Shown: positions 8,618 to 17,290 of the stretch, piece by piece
Position numbering within the stretch: the stretch's first letter is position 1
Layout: every line of letters begins with the position of its first letter
NCBI RefSeq assembly: GCF_002210295.1
Contig: NZ_MWQH01000001.1
Coordinates: forward strand, 124,001-188,000
Direction: 5' to 3'
Length of the DNA stretch: 64,000 nt
DNA from: Fibrobacter sp. UWB5
GTDB taxonomy: Bacteria; Fibrobacterota; Fibrobacteria; Fibrobacterales; Fibrobacteraceae
Made by a program: the position numbers and the translations under genes
The notes under the pieces: model-generated
Told to the model about the DNA's origin: nothing
What the model saw: only the letters and a program-made list of their open reading frames with translations
The model's database searches: none

Positions 8618-9391
8618 TTATTTGGCAATCAAGTCGACTACAAGCGCGATGGCCATGCCGATGCTGCAAACGCTAATGAATCGCTGGATGAACTTGTTGC
8701 CCTTTTTGCGCTGCAAGAAGCTACCGAAATAGCCTCCAACCCAGGCGCCACCTGCCATAATCACGGCGATGGGCCAGTTGATTTTACCGGTCACGCCGAG
8801 CGCAATGGTACTTACCACCAAGAACACGTTGGTGAGGGAATTTTTGAGAGCGTTAATCTGGATGGGAGCAAGTCCCGTATAACGGGTGAGCCCGAAAATT
8901 TGTACGAAACCCACGCCGACTTGTACGATGCAACCGTAAACGGCAATGGCAAAAAATCCGAGAGCGCCCTTGAGGGTCAACTTTTCAGGCGGATTTGCAG
9001 GCGGTTTTCCCAAGACATTCTTGTTCAGGTTGCTCATCACGACCACAAGGCAAATGACGACAGCGAGGATTGCCTGAAACAGCTTGTCGCCGATGTGTAC
9101 CAGGAAGCATGCGCCAAGAAGGGCTCCGAGAATCGTAGGCGTGAGCAGCTGCAAGAAAATGCGCTTGTTCAAGTAGCCGTGGCGGGCTAGGTTGAATGCG
9201 CTGCTGAAATTTCCGATAATAAGCCCGATACGGTTCGTGCCGTTTGCGACAGTTGCGGGCATCCCGAGGAAAATCATGATAGGAAGGCTCAGCGTGGAGC
9301 CGCCGCCTGCGATGCTATTGATAAGACTTACCACTGCGCCTAAGACGAAGTAGGCGGCGTAGAGGGCAAGTGCTGTAGGCTCGAAATTCAT
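8618..9391 (-). CDS. TSUP (TauE/SafE) family anion exporter-like membrane protein
   Basis: This roughly 257-residue membrane protein has about eight hydrophobic segments and the TSUP pattern: an N-terminal LGAVVSLINSIAGGGSTLSLP and a second-half echo VQVGVGFVQIFG. TSUP proteins move small organic or sulfur-containing anions such as sulfite, sulfoacetate or thiosulfate; the substrate here is not evident. The start is set at 9391 rather than 9400 because a TATATT -10 (9400-9405 on the reverse strand) ends 8 bases before this ATG, which would leave the longer start untranscribed. No Shine-Dalgarno is present, so translation is probably leaderless. Confidence 0.85.
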   Translation of the reverse strand: MNFEPTALALYAAYFVLGAVVSLINSIAGGGSTLSLPIMIFLGMPATVANGTNRIGLIIGNFSSAFNLARHGYLNKRIFLQLLTPTILGALLGACFLVHIGDKLFQAILAVVICLVVVMSNLNKNVLGKPPANPPEKLTLKGALGFFAIAVYGCIVQVGVGFVQIFGLTRYTGLAPIQINALKNSLTNVFLVVSTIALGVTGKINWPIAVIMAGGAWVGGYFGSFLQRKKGNKFIQRFISVCSIGMAIALVVDLIAK

Positions 9392-9408
9392 CGCGCCCAA
9401 ATATAGAA

Positions 9409-10497
9409 TTATCCGAAGAAGGCGTCGCTAAGGGATGCGCGGAAGGCGTGGATGCGGTCAGCGTTCGTTTCGCGGTGCGGGTAGGTAAAGTTGCTGAGCA
9501 GCACGACGGCGGCACCCTTGTCGGGGTCGGCCACAATGCTTGTGCCGGTGAATCCCGTTTTGCCGAAGGTGCGGGGCGAAATTTTTACGCCCATGAACTT
9601 GGTGCTGTTCAGTTCCCAGCCGAGGGCGGTGCAGGCATCCTTGGCGGTAGAATACTTGCTGGCGGAGCCCGCTGCAAAAGCGTTTTCGCTGACCATTTTC
9701 AAGATGCCCGCCGGAGCGACCCGTGCGCATTCTCCGCCACATCCGTTCGCGGCTACGCCATCGTTTAGAATCATTTGTACGAAATTCAGTAAATCCGGAA
9801 CGCAGCTGAACATGCCGGCGCTGCCAACGGGGAACAGCTTTCGCAGCACCCAGGCGCTTTCGTCGTGAATTTCGCCTTGGATCTCGCGGCCCCTAAAACT
9901 GCAAATTTCGGTCGGCGAAATTTCATTTTTAGGAATCGGATTCCAGTCGCGAGTGAGCGGATCCCAGCCGGAACGAGTCATGCCGAGCGGAATGAAGAAA
10001 CGTTCGCGGCCTTGTAGCTGCAAGTCTTTTCCGGTAAGGCGCTGCAAGATAATCCCGAGCAATACGCTGGCAGGATTGCCATAATTAAAGTCGGCACCGG
10101 GAGCCTTTTCGAACTGGTAGGTGTAAAGGGCATCCAAGATACCTTCGGCGGGCAGCGTGCGCAGGGTCTTCATGGGCACACGGTAATCGAGACTGTGCGT
10201 CAGCAAGTGGAAAACACGAATGTCTTCGCGGTAATTGGTCTGGAGTTCGGGAATGAAGTCGATGACCTTTGTATCGACCGAGAGCTTGCCTTCGAGAATG
10301 TAACTCAGGGCGAGTGTGGAGGTGGGGCACACCTTGGTGAGGCTTGCGATGTCGAAAACCGTATTTTCGGGCGTGTTGAGCGTCAAAATCTCACGACTGC
10401 CATCGGGCAAAATGAACCCGGCGACCGCTTTGTTGAAAATTCCCTCGGATTCAGCCCTCTTGAGCAGGCCTTCTAATGTTTCTTTTTCGAACTTCAT
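9409..10497 (-). CDS. Serine hydrolase of the class C beta-lactamase/penicillin-binding-protein fold
   Basis: This 362-residue protein has the three motifs of the family: S52-L-T-K55 (nucleophile and general base, in DIASLTKVCP), a Y-G-N motif near residue 137 (FNYGNPAS) and K-T-G near 314 (FGKTGFTGTS). The family includes class C beta-lactamases, D-alanyl-D-alanine peptidases and esterases. No signal peptide is apparent, so it looks cytoplasmic and more like an esterase or peptidase than a beta-lactamase. A TATATT -10 lies 7 bases upstream of the start with no ribosome binding site, suggesting a leaderless transcript. It diverges from the sensor operon. Confidence 0.85.
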   Translation of the reverse strand: MKFEKETLEGLLKRAESEGIFNKAVAGFILPDGSREILTLNTPENTVFDIASLTKVCPTSTLALSYILEGKLSVDTKVIDFIPELQTNYREDIRVFHLLTHSLDYRVPMKTLRTLPAEGILDALYTYQFEKAPGADFNYGNPASVLLGIILQRLTGKDLQLQGRERFFIPLGMTRSGWDPLTRDWNPIPKNEISPTEICSFRGREIQGEIHDESAWVLRKLFPVGSAGMFSCVPDLLNFVQMILNDGVAANGCGGECARVAPAGILKMVSENAFAAGSASKYSTAKDACTALGWELNSTKFMGVKISPRTFGKTGFTGTSIVADPDKGAAVVLLSNFTYPHRETNADRIHAFRASLSDAFFG

Positions 10498-10515
10498 GTA
10501 CAGAAATATAGCATA

Positions 10516-13191
10516 GTGAATTTTTATTCCGAAATATCTTATATTTTGATTGTGTTCTCTAGGACTATAGAAAACGAGAATCGCGTAAGAGTTCTTTACG
10601 GGATAATCCTTGTTGTGGTGGGGCTAGCCTTTGCCACAGTCGGCGTGTACATATTCAAAGATTATTTGGAATCCGTGAAGCAAGAAACCTTGCTCGCGGG
10701 CAAGATGTCCAATGCCAAAGATGCTGAAGCGATTAATGGAATCTTGGCCCGCGGCGAATCGGTGCTGCGCGTAACCACTCGCATCGCAGAAAAGAGTTTG
10801 GATCATGGGGCCACGCTGGCGCAGATGGAATCGCTGCTGGTTTCCGAAGCGGAATATTACAGACATTCGAACGATATTGTCTTGTGCAATATGTTTGGTT
10901 TGCTCCGCGATGAATTCCTGAGCGGGGGCCGTTGGACTCCTGCCGCAGGTTATGTACCCTCGATTAGGCCGTGGTACCAGAATGCCCCTATGGAAAAGGA
11001 CAAGGTTGCCTTGATTCCGACTCACCTGGAACCGCGTAGTGGCGAACAGGTGGTGACCATCAGTTTGCGCCTTTCAGATAAGAAAAGCGTTCTTGCGGTT
11101 GATCTGTTCTTGAGGGACTTGCTCGCCGATGTCAAGAAGAGCGACTTGTCGAATATGCTAGTCATTATCGACAAGAAGGGCGTGGTTGTTTCGCATACCG
11201 ATATTACCCAGAACGGAAAGAACTACTTGTCGGCTGATTTCTGGGGTACGGATGAAGAAAAACTGACCCGCGCCATTTCGTTTGCCAGCGGAGAACCGTT
11301 CGTCTTTAACTTGAGGGGCCGGGACTATCGCGTGTTCTCGTCGCTGATTCAGGGCGAATGGTATGTGGTCCGCCTTGTTGAAGAAGGTAATCTCTGGAAA
11401 TCCTTGAATATTTCGATTTTGCGCAATGCAATCCTCGTCTTCTTGATTTACGTATTGTTTGTATTGCTGTTCACGGCAGTATTTGCCAAGTACCTAAGGC
11501 TTCTTCGCCTGAACCGCTCCAAGACGGCATTCCTTACGAGTATGAGCCGCGAAATTCGTTCTTCGGTGAACGGAATTCTCGGTATGAATTCCATTGTGCA
11601 GAAAGAACTGCACGATGACAACATGAAGGAATATTCCAACAATATCCAGAGTGCGGGGCAAAGCATTATTTCATTGGTGAACGATGTCCTGGATGTTTCG
11701 AAAATTGAGTCGGGCCGCCTGAGCATCGAATCGATGGAATACGATGTGTTTACGGTTTTGCAGGAATGCTATAACGAGAACGAACCGAAGGCGAAAGGAA
11801 AGGGCCTGACCTTCCACATTGACTGCGATCCCGATATTCCGTCTTGTCTGTGGGGCGACCAGAACCGCATTATCCAGATTATCAACAACCTGCTTTCGAA
11901 TGCGGTCAAGTTTACCGAAGTGGGTGGGGTCTCCTTGTCGGTGGGCTTTGACAACTTGCCGCCGATTGGTTCGCTGCGTACCGATGACTATATCATGCTG
12001 AAGATTGCCGTTAAGGATACCGGTGTCGGCATCCGCAAGGAAGACCGCGATTCCATATTCAAAAGGTACCTCCCCAAGGGTCCGCAGGACGAAAGCGATA
12101 TCGAAGGCATGGGCCTTGGGCTTAGCCTGACGCAAGAGCTTTTGGCGAAGTGTGGCGGACAAATGACGATCAACAGCCGCTACGGCGAAGGCTCTTCGTT
12201 CTTGGTCGAAATCCCGCAGCTGGTGCTGAATACGGAACCCATGGGCGACTTCGCGATGCGCTACAGGAATGCCTCTCGCAAGAACAAGGAAGTGGCGGAA
12301 GTGTTCCTGGCGCCTGAAGCAAGGATTTTGATTGTCGATGACGTCGAACTGAATATCAAGATGTTCCGCGGCTTCTTGAACAATTCGCAGGTGAAGATTG
12401 ACGAAGCCCTGAGCGGTCACCAGTGCCTGCAATTGGTTGAATCCAGACATTACGACCTGATTTTCTTGGACCACATGATGCCGGTGATGGACGGCGTGGA
12501 TGTCTTTAGAAAGATGAGGATGATGGACAAGTATCCGAACAAGAATACGCCTGTGGTGGCCCTTGTGTCTGAAGGCGAATCGTTGACCAAGGATTTGTTC
12601 CTGGCCGAAGGTTTTGCCGATTACTTGCTTAAGCCGATCAAGGAACGCGATTTGCGTCGCGCCATGAAGTGGTACCTGCCCAAGCAACTGGTGCTGACTC
12701 CCGAAGACTTGACGGAACCTGTGATTCCGACGGTGAACTTGATGAACGGTGTGGCAAGTGCATCTAGCAACAAGATTGAAACGGCGTATGGGGACGACGA
12801 ACTTGAACTGCGCCCGGTTACGGCGCCGACGCTGCTTGACCGATTCAAGGCGTTCAGCGAGTTCTTGGATGTCAAGGCCGGCTTGAACTACTGCGCCGAT
12901 GACGAAGAAATTTATGTAGAAATGCTGCAGGAATACGTCGGTTCCCCGTTGTGTAGAAACGTGGATACCTGTTATAAGAATTCCGATTGGGACAACTACC
13001 GCTTCTACATGCATGTGCTTTATGATTCGTCCGTTGCAATCGGTGCAATTTCGATGGCGGAAATATTCCATAATCTGGAAACGGCGAGCCGTGAATCTCG
13101 AATGAAGGTCGTTCAGGATACGCATGAGCTCGCAATGGCCCTGCATGCCGAACTGATTGAAAATATCCAGAGGGGGCTTGACGAACGATGA
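10516..13191 (+). CDS. Hybrid histidine-kinase-like sensor with Arg in place of the phospho-accepting His
   Basis: Numbering is from a GTG at 10516; a TATATT -10 at 10540-10545 makes the GTG at 10552 (12 residues shorter) quite possible. Order of parts in 891 residues: membrane segment (about 27-47), Cache-like extracytoplasmic domain (50-300), second membrane segment (302-326), dimerisation helices, HATPase domain, receiver, Hpt-like tail. In the H-box the sequence is SMSREIRSSVNGILGM, so R345 stands where His should be. The ATPase boxes look intact: N462, DTGVGI (501-506), GMGLGL (531-536). The receiver has D608/D609, D652 and K706. The Hpt-like domain keeps H833 (YMHVLYDSS). It cannot autophosphorylate by the standard route. 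The gene overlaps the next by ATGA. Confidence 0.85.
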   Translation: MNFYSEISYILIVFSRTIENENRVRVLYGIILVVVGLAFATVGVYIFKDYLESVKQETLLAGKMSNAKDAEAINGILARGESVLRVTTRIAEKSLDHGATLAQMESLLVSEAEYYRHSNDIVLCNMFGLLRDEFLSGGRWTPAAGYVPSIRPWYQNAPMEKDKVALIPTHLEPRSGEQVVTISLRLSDKKSVLAVDLFLRDLLADVKKSDLSNMLVIIDKKGVVVSHTDITQNGKNYLSADFWGTDEEKLTRAISFASGEPFVFNLRGRDYRVFSSLIQGEWYVVRLVEEGNLWKSLNISILRNAILVFLIYVLFVLLFTAVFAKYLRLLRLNRSKTAFLTSMSREIRSSVNGILGMNSIVQKELHDDNMKEYSNNIQSAGQSIISLVNDVLDVSKIESGRLSIESMEYDVFTVLQECYNENEPKAKGKGLTFHIDCDPDIPSCLWGDQNRIIQIINNLLSNAVKFTEVGGVSLSVGFDNLPPIGSLRTDDYIMLKIAVKDTGVGIRKEDRDSIFKRYLPKGPQDESDIEGMGLGLSLTQELLAKCGGQMTINSRYGEGSSFLVEIPQLVLNTEPMGDFAMRYRNASRKNKEVAEVFLAPEARILIVDDVELNIKMFRGFLNNSQVKIDEALSGHQCLQLVESRHYDLIFLDHMMPVMDGVDVFRKMRMMDKYPNKNTPVVALVSEGESLTKDLFLAEGFADYLLKPIKERDLRRAMKWYLPKQLVLTPEDLTEPVIPTVNLMNGVASASSNKIETAYGDDELELRPVTAPTLLDRFKAFSEFLDVKAGLNYCADDEEIYVEMLQEYVGSPLCRNVDTCYKNSDWDNYRFYMHVLYDSSVAIGAISMAEIFHNLETASRESRMKVVQDTHELAMALHAELIENIQRGLDER

Positions 13192-14285
13192 GATGGATAG
13201 TCCTTACATCTGCACTGGCGATTGCCATGATTGTGGGCGTGTTGTTCATGTTCGGGCCCGAAACGGGATTCGAGAATAAGCCGGAAAAAGTCCGTGTCGC
13301 CATGATCATGGCGGGGCTCCGTAATGACCATAGCTGGAACGAAACTCATTACGAAGCAATCCAGAAAGCGGAAAGTCTTCTGGATTTGGAAATCGCCTAT
13401 TACGAGAATGTCCCTTTCGATTCTACGGCGCGGGACGCGATGGAAGAGGCCATCAGCAACGGCGCTAAAATTGTCATTGCCAATTCGTTTGGTTACGGTG
13501 ATGCCGAAATGGCCGTGGCGAGAAACCATCCGGAAGTCAAGTTCTTTTATGCGACCGGGCTGAAGTCGATGACGAACTTGTCCAGTTTCTTTGGCCGTAT
13601 GTATCAGCTCCGTTATCTTTCGGGAATTGTGGCCGGATTGAAGACGAAGACGAACGAAATCGGTTATGTGGCCGGACTCAATATTTCTGAAGTGAATCGC
13701 GGCATCAATGCGTTTGCGCTTGGTGTTCAGAAGGTGAATCCCGATGCGAAAGTATTTGTCAGCTGGACCGGTTCGTGGACCGACGAATCCAGGGCGGCAG
13801 ATTCGACCCGTTCGTTGCTTGAAAAGCACAATATCGATGTCCTGACGACCCATTTGGATGCGCTGTCGCCGTATGACATTGCAGACGAAAGGGACGTCTG
13901 GATTATTGGTTACAATAGGGACAACTCCAAAAGGTTCCCGGAACGTTTCCTGACGGCGCCGGTTTGGCATTGGGAAAACTTCTATATTCCGAAAATTCGC
14001 GAGGTGCTCCAGGATAAGTTTGAAGGCCGCTCTTATTGGCTTGGGCTAGAAAGCGGTATTATGGACTTGGCCGAGATGACTCGCAATGTCGACGCGTCGA
14101 TACGCCAGGCTGTTGAAGATGAACGAATTCGCCTGACACAAGGAAAGTTTGACGTGTTCTATGGCCCGATCGAAGATAACCAAGGTAAAATCCGTGTGGG
14201 CGAAGGCGAAAGCATGACCGACGATGCGATGTTGAATCGCTTTGATTGGTATGTCAAGGGGGTAGTCGATGGAATTAACCCCTAA
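13188..14285 (+). CDS. BMP/PnrA-type periplasmic binding protein, membrane-anchored
   Basis: This 365-residue protein belongs to the basic membrane protein (BMP) family of ligand-binding proteins. It reads VRVAMIMAGLRNDHSWNETHYEAI at the start of the domain, then FGRMYQLRYLSGIVAGLKT, NEIGYVAGLN and EVNRGINAFALGV, which are strong family blocks. Family members bind nucleosides or similar ligands, usually for an ABC transporter. Here no transporter genes follow. The N-terminal hydrophobic segment (about 4-22) has no lipobox cysteine, so it is probably an uncleaved anchor with the domain outside the inner membrane. It sits between and overlaps two sensor genes (4 and 17 bases), so a role as their ligand-presenting partner is likely (inference). 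Confidence 0.88.
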   Translation: MRWIVLTSALAIAMIVGVLFMFGPETGFENKPEKVRVAMIMAGLRNDHSWNETHYEAIQKAESLLDLEIAYYENVPFDSTARDAMEEAISNGAKIVIANSFGYGDAEMAVARNHPEVKFFYATGLKSMTNLSSFFGRMYQLRYLSGIVAGLKTKTNEIGYVAGLNISEVNRGINAFALGVQKVNPDAKVFVSWTGSWTDESRAADSTRSLLEKHNIDVLTTHLDALSPYDIADERDVWIIGYNRDNSKRFPERFLTAPVWHWENFYIPKIREVLQDKFEGRSYWLGLESGIMDLAEMTRNVDASIRQAVEDERIRLTQGKFDVFYGPIEDNQGKIRVGEGESMTDDAMLNRFDWYVKGVVDGINP

Positions 14286-16773
14286 AACAGCAAGAATCAA
14301 CATCAAGATGGTGGTGTGGCTTGCCGCCGTTGTGTTTGTGCTGTGCCTTGTTTGCGTATTGCTTCGTGTAAAGCTCGATGCCATTTTGAATGTCTATATG
14401 ACAAAGCAGGTGTCGCAGCAGGCCGTTTTGATTGCCGACTTGGCGAACGAAAAAATCCATATCCGCCTGAACGCCCTTTCGATGATTGCGCGCAAGATAG
14501 AGGCGGATGGCTCGCGCGTGGAAGACTTCTTGGCGCTTTCGGACGTGAAGAATGAAAATTCAAGCTACGGATTGATTGCGCTTGATGGAATGGTGTACAC
14601 GGGCTCTTCGCAGTTCCTGTTGCCTGACGAAACGTATCGATGTGTCATGGAATCGTTCCGCGGCAGGCAATCGATTTGCTATAGCGAAAAGATGGGAATC
14701 TTGCTTGGCGTTCCGGTGTTCCATGGCCATAACGTCCGATTTGTGCTGTACTTGCAGTACGACGAAATCCCGATAAACGATTTCTTCGATGTCGATTGCT
14801 TTGACAAGAAATGCTTCGCTCAGGTGATCGATAACGACGGACGCGTCCTGATTCAGAACAATACCGGAAAGTGGCGCCAGGATTCCGTGTGGAGCGATGT
14901 CGATGTCGCCAAGATTTATGGAAAGCTCCGTCAGGATATGGATCGTGGCGGGCATGCCACGGCGAAAAATGTCCAAATTGGCGATGATACATATTACTTC
15001 TACATGGCGAAACTTTGGCAAGACGATTTCGTGCTTGCGGGAATGGTCGCCGGCGCAGATGTGTCGGATGGCTTGGATCAATTGTCTTTCTTGGTGTTCT
15101 GGGTTGTCGGATTCTTGATGCTGTTGTTCTTGACGGGACTTGGAATCCGGTTCTTCTGGGTTCGCAAGAATCGAGAAACTCACTTAAAGAACCATTTGGT
15201 GAGTGACGAACTGGATCGCTTGCGTATGATGGAGTCTGTGGGCCAGGATATTCGCAACCCGGCGATGAACGTCTTGAATATGGGTGCGATTGTCTTGAGA
15301 GAATCGAGTGACCCCTCGCTAAAGGAATATGTTGCCGAGATGCGAGCATCTGGTCAGGAACTGCTTTTGCTTTCGAACGATATTTTGGACATGAACAAGA
15401 TCCGCACGAATAGCCTTGAAATTTCTATCAAGGAATACGACTTGTTCGCGGTCCTTTGCGATTGCTACAGTGCCGCCCATAACCGCAAAAAGTCGGCGGA
15501 GTTCGAACTGTTGGTGGATTCTTCGATTCCGACTCTGCTCGAAGGCGATGAGTCTCGCTTGTGGCAGATTGTAAGCAATATCTTGTTCAACGCAGAACGC
15601 CTGATTGTCAACAGCGCAAACATTGTCCAGATTGGTTACCGCTGGGTCGAAGACGAAAACGGTGAAGAAAGCACCCAGAAGATTGATTTGGTGATCGATG
15701 TGCCGGATGCCGGCGTGAGCTGGACGGGTGCTTCGCTGACGCTTGTCAAGATGCTGGTGGGCGCTCTCGGCGGCACAATCCGGAGCAGCCATATTGCAGA
15801 TGGGCTCCCGGTCATCGAAATCGCGATCCCGCAGAAGGTCGTTAAAAATGAACTGATGGGCGATTTCAAGACGCGGTACAATGAATTCGTGCATGCGTCA
15901 GAGAACCAGTCCATTCATTTCTTTGCTCCGAATGCGTCGATTTTGGCCATTGACGATGTGCCCATGAATTTGCGCGTGATGAGCGGTCTCATGAAAGAAA
16001 CCTTGGCCCGCTTTGATTCGGTGTCGAACGGCATGGAGGCGATTGAAAAGTTCAGGCGCAACCATTATGACATTATATTCCTTGACCACACGATGCCGAT
16101 TATCGATGGCTTGGATATTCTGACCATTATGAAGACGCTGGACGATCATCCGAATCAGCATACTCCGATTGTGATGCTTACGGCAGATGATGGCGCTACG
16201 GCAAAGACGATTTGTGAGACGGCTGGCTTTGCCGATTTCTTGACGAAGCCGGTTCACGAAGATGCCCTGTTCACGATTCTTCTGAAGTTCTTGCCGAAGG
16301 AATTGATTAACCATTACGATGAACTTCCCAAGAAAGAAGAAGTGGTGGAGCCGACACCTGTAGAAGAAAAGCCCGTGAAGAAAACGGTGCTGATTCAAGA
16401 GACGAAAAAGACGAACGAGAACTTGCCTAGCGACGTGCTGGATGTCTCGGTGGGCCTGTTCTGTTGCGAAAGGAACGAAGCCCTTTATCGCAAGAAGATG
16501 ATGGTCTATGTCGATAAACAGTACGATGTGGTTTTAAACAAGTTGTTCAAGGACGAAGACTTTGAAAGCTACCGCTTGATGGTGCAGATGCTGAAGAGCG
16601 CTTCGCTTTACATCGGTGCGGTAAAGATTGCAAGTATTGCAAAGTCGATGGAATTCGCCTGCAACGAAGGCGACTATGATTATGTGCGCGTACGTCACGA
16701 AGACTTGATGCGCGAATACAAGCGCATTGTCCGGGCGATTAAAGAACGAGTGATGGATGGAAGAGCAAATTGA
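14269..16773 (+). CDS. Degenerate hybrid sensor protein (pseudo-histidine-kinase) with intact receiver
   Basis: This 834-residue protein has membrane segments at about 13-33 and 273-295 flanking an extracytoplasmic sensor domain, then a kinase-like core, a receiver and an Hpt-like tail. The H-box reads SVGQDIRNPAMNVLNM, with Q326 at the phospho-acceptor position. The N-box keeps N441. The G1 box is reduced to DAGVSWTG (480-487), with the ATP lid and glycine-rich G2 box essentially missing, so ATP binding is doubtful. The receiver looks intact (D562/D563, D606, T638, K660). In the Hpt-like tail the His position is Q773 (VQMLKSAS). It is thus both a pseudo-kinase and a pseudo-Hpt. It overlaps both neighbours by 17 bases. 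Confidence 0.85.
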   Translation: MELTPKTARINIKMVVWLAAVVFVLCLVCVLLRVKLDAILNVYMTKQVSQQAVLIADLANEKIHIRLNALSMIARKIEADGSRVEDFLALSDVKNENSSYGLIALDGMVYTGSSQFLLPDETYRCVMESFRGRQSICYSEKMGILLGVPVFHGHNVRFVLYLQYDEIPINDFFDVDCFDKKCFAQVIDNDGRVLIQNNTGKWRQDSVWSDVDVAKIYGKLRQDMDRGGHATAKNVQIGDDTYYFYMAKLWQDDFVLAGMVAGADVSDGLDQLSFLVFWVVGFLMLLFLTGLGIRFFWVRKNRETHLKNHLVSDELDRLRMMESVGQDIRNPAMNVLNMGAIVLRESSDPSLKEYVAEMRASGQELLLLSNDILDMNKIRTNSLEISIKEYDLFAVLCDCYSAAHNRKKSAEFELLVDSSIPTLLEGDESRLWQIVSNILFNAERLIVNSANIVQIGYRWVEDENGEESTQKIDLVIDVPDAGVSWTGASLTLVKMLVGALGGTIRSSHIADGLPVIEIAIPQKVVKNELMGDFKTRYNEFVHASENQSIHFFAPNASILAIDDVPMNLRVMSGLMKETLARFDSVSNGMEAIEKFRRNHYDIIFLDHTMPIIDGLDILTIMKTLDDHPNQHTPIVMLTADDGATAKTICETAGFADFLTKPVHEDALFTILLKFLPKELINHYDELPKKEEVVEPTPVEEKPVKKTVLIQETKKTNENLPSDVLDVSVGLFCCERNEALYRKKMMVYVDKQYDVVLNKLFKDEDFESYRLMVQMLKSASLYIGAVKIASIAKSMEFACNEGDYDYVRVRHEDLMREYKRIVRAIKERVMDGRAN

Positions 16774-17290
16774 TATCTTGAAAGCGGATGGAACCCCTGC
16801 CGGATATTCGCGCGGGCGTACCGAAGTTCATGCCAAGGGACTGTGGCACCGCACGGTGCATATTTGGGCTTTCGATAGCAAGGGCCGCATTCTGTTCCAG
16901 TTGCGCAGTCGCGTCAAGGAAAATAATCCTGGGCTTTTCGACACCAGTTGCGCGGGTCATATTTCGGCCGGAGATTCCAGCGTGAATGCCGCCGTGCGCG
17001 AACTGCGCGAAGAACTGGGCGTGCACAAGAGTTCGCGCGACCTCGAATATCTATTCGAGGCTAAGCACGAAAGCGTGCTTAACGGCGGCTCTTACCTCGA
17101 CAACGAATACTACGATGTCTACAAGATTTCTCTCAGCGACAAGGAAGCGGATTCTCTTGTGCCGCAGCCGGGCGAAGTCGATAGCTTTACCTGGATGACC
17201 CGCGAAGAATTCTTTGCAAAGCACAAGTTGCATCCTGAAAAATTCGTTGAACATCCGAAAGATTATTTGTGGCTCATGGAGAATGCCTAA
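16757..17290 (+). CDS. NUDIX hydrolase (isopentenyl-diphosphate-isomerase-like subgroup)
   Basis: This 177-residue protein has a Nudix box GHISAGDSSVNAAVRELREE followed by LGV (about 74-96). The usual first Glu after Gx5 is Asp here, while the REUxEExGU core (RELREELGV) is intact. The opening, with DILKADGTPAGYSRGRTEVHAKGLWHRTVHIW, is that of the YfcD/IPP-isomerase-like NUDIX group. NUDIX enzymes cleave nucleoside diphosphates linked to another moiety, using Mg2+ held by the Glu residues; the substrate here is unknown. It overlaps the sensor gene by 17 bases and the patatin gene by one base, so it is part of the same operon. Confidence 0.9.
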   Translation: MEEQIDILKADGTPAGYSRGRTEVHAKGLWHRTVHIWAFDSKGRILFQLRSRVKENNPGLFDTSCAGHISAGDSSVNAAVRELREELGVHKSSRDLEYLFEAKHESVLNGGSYLDNEYYDVYKISLSDKEADSLVPQPGEVDSFTWMTREEFFAKHKLHPEKFVEHPKDYLWLMENA

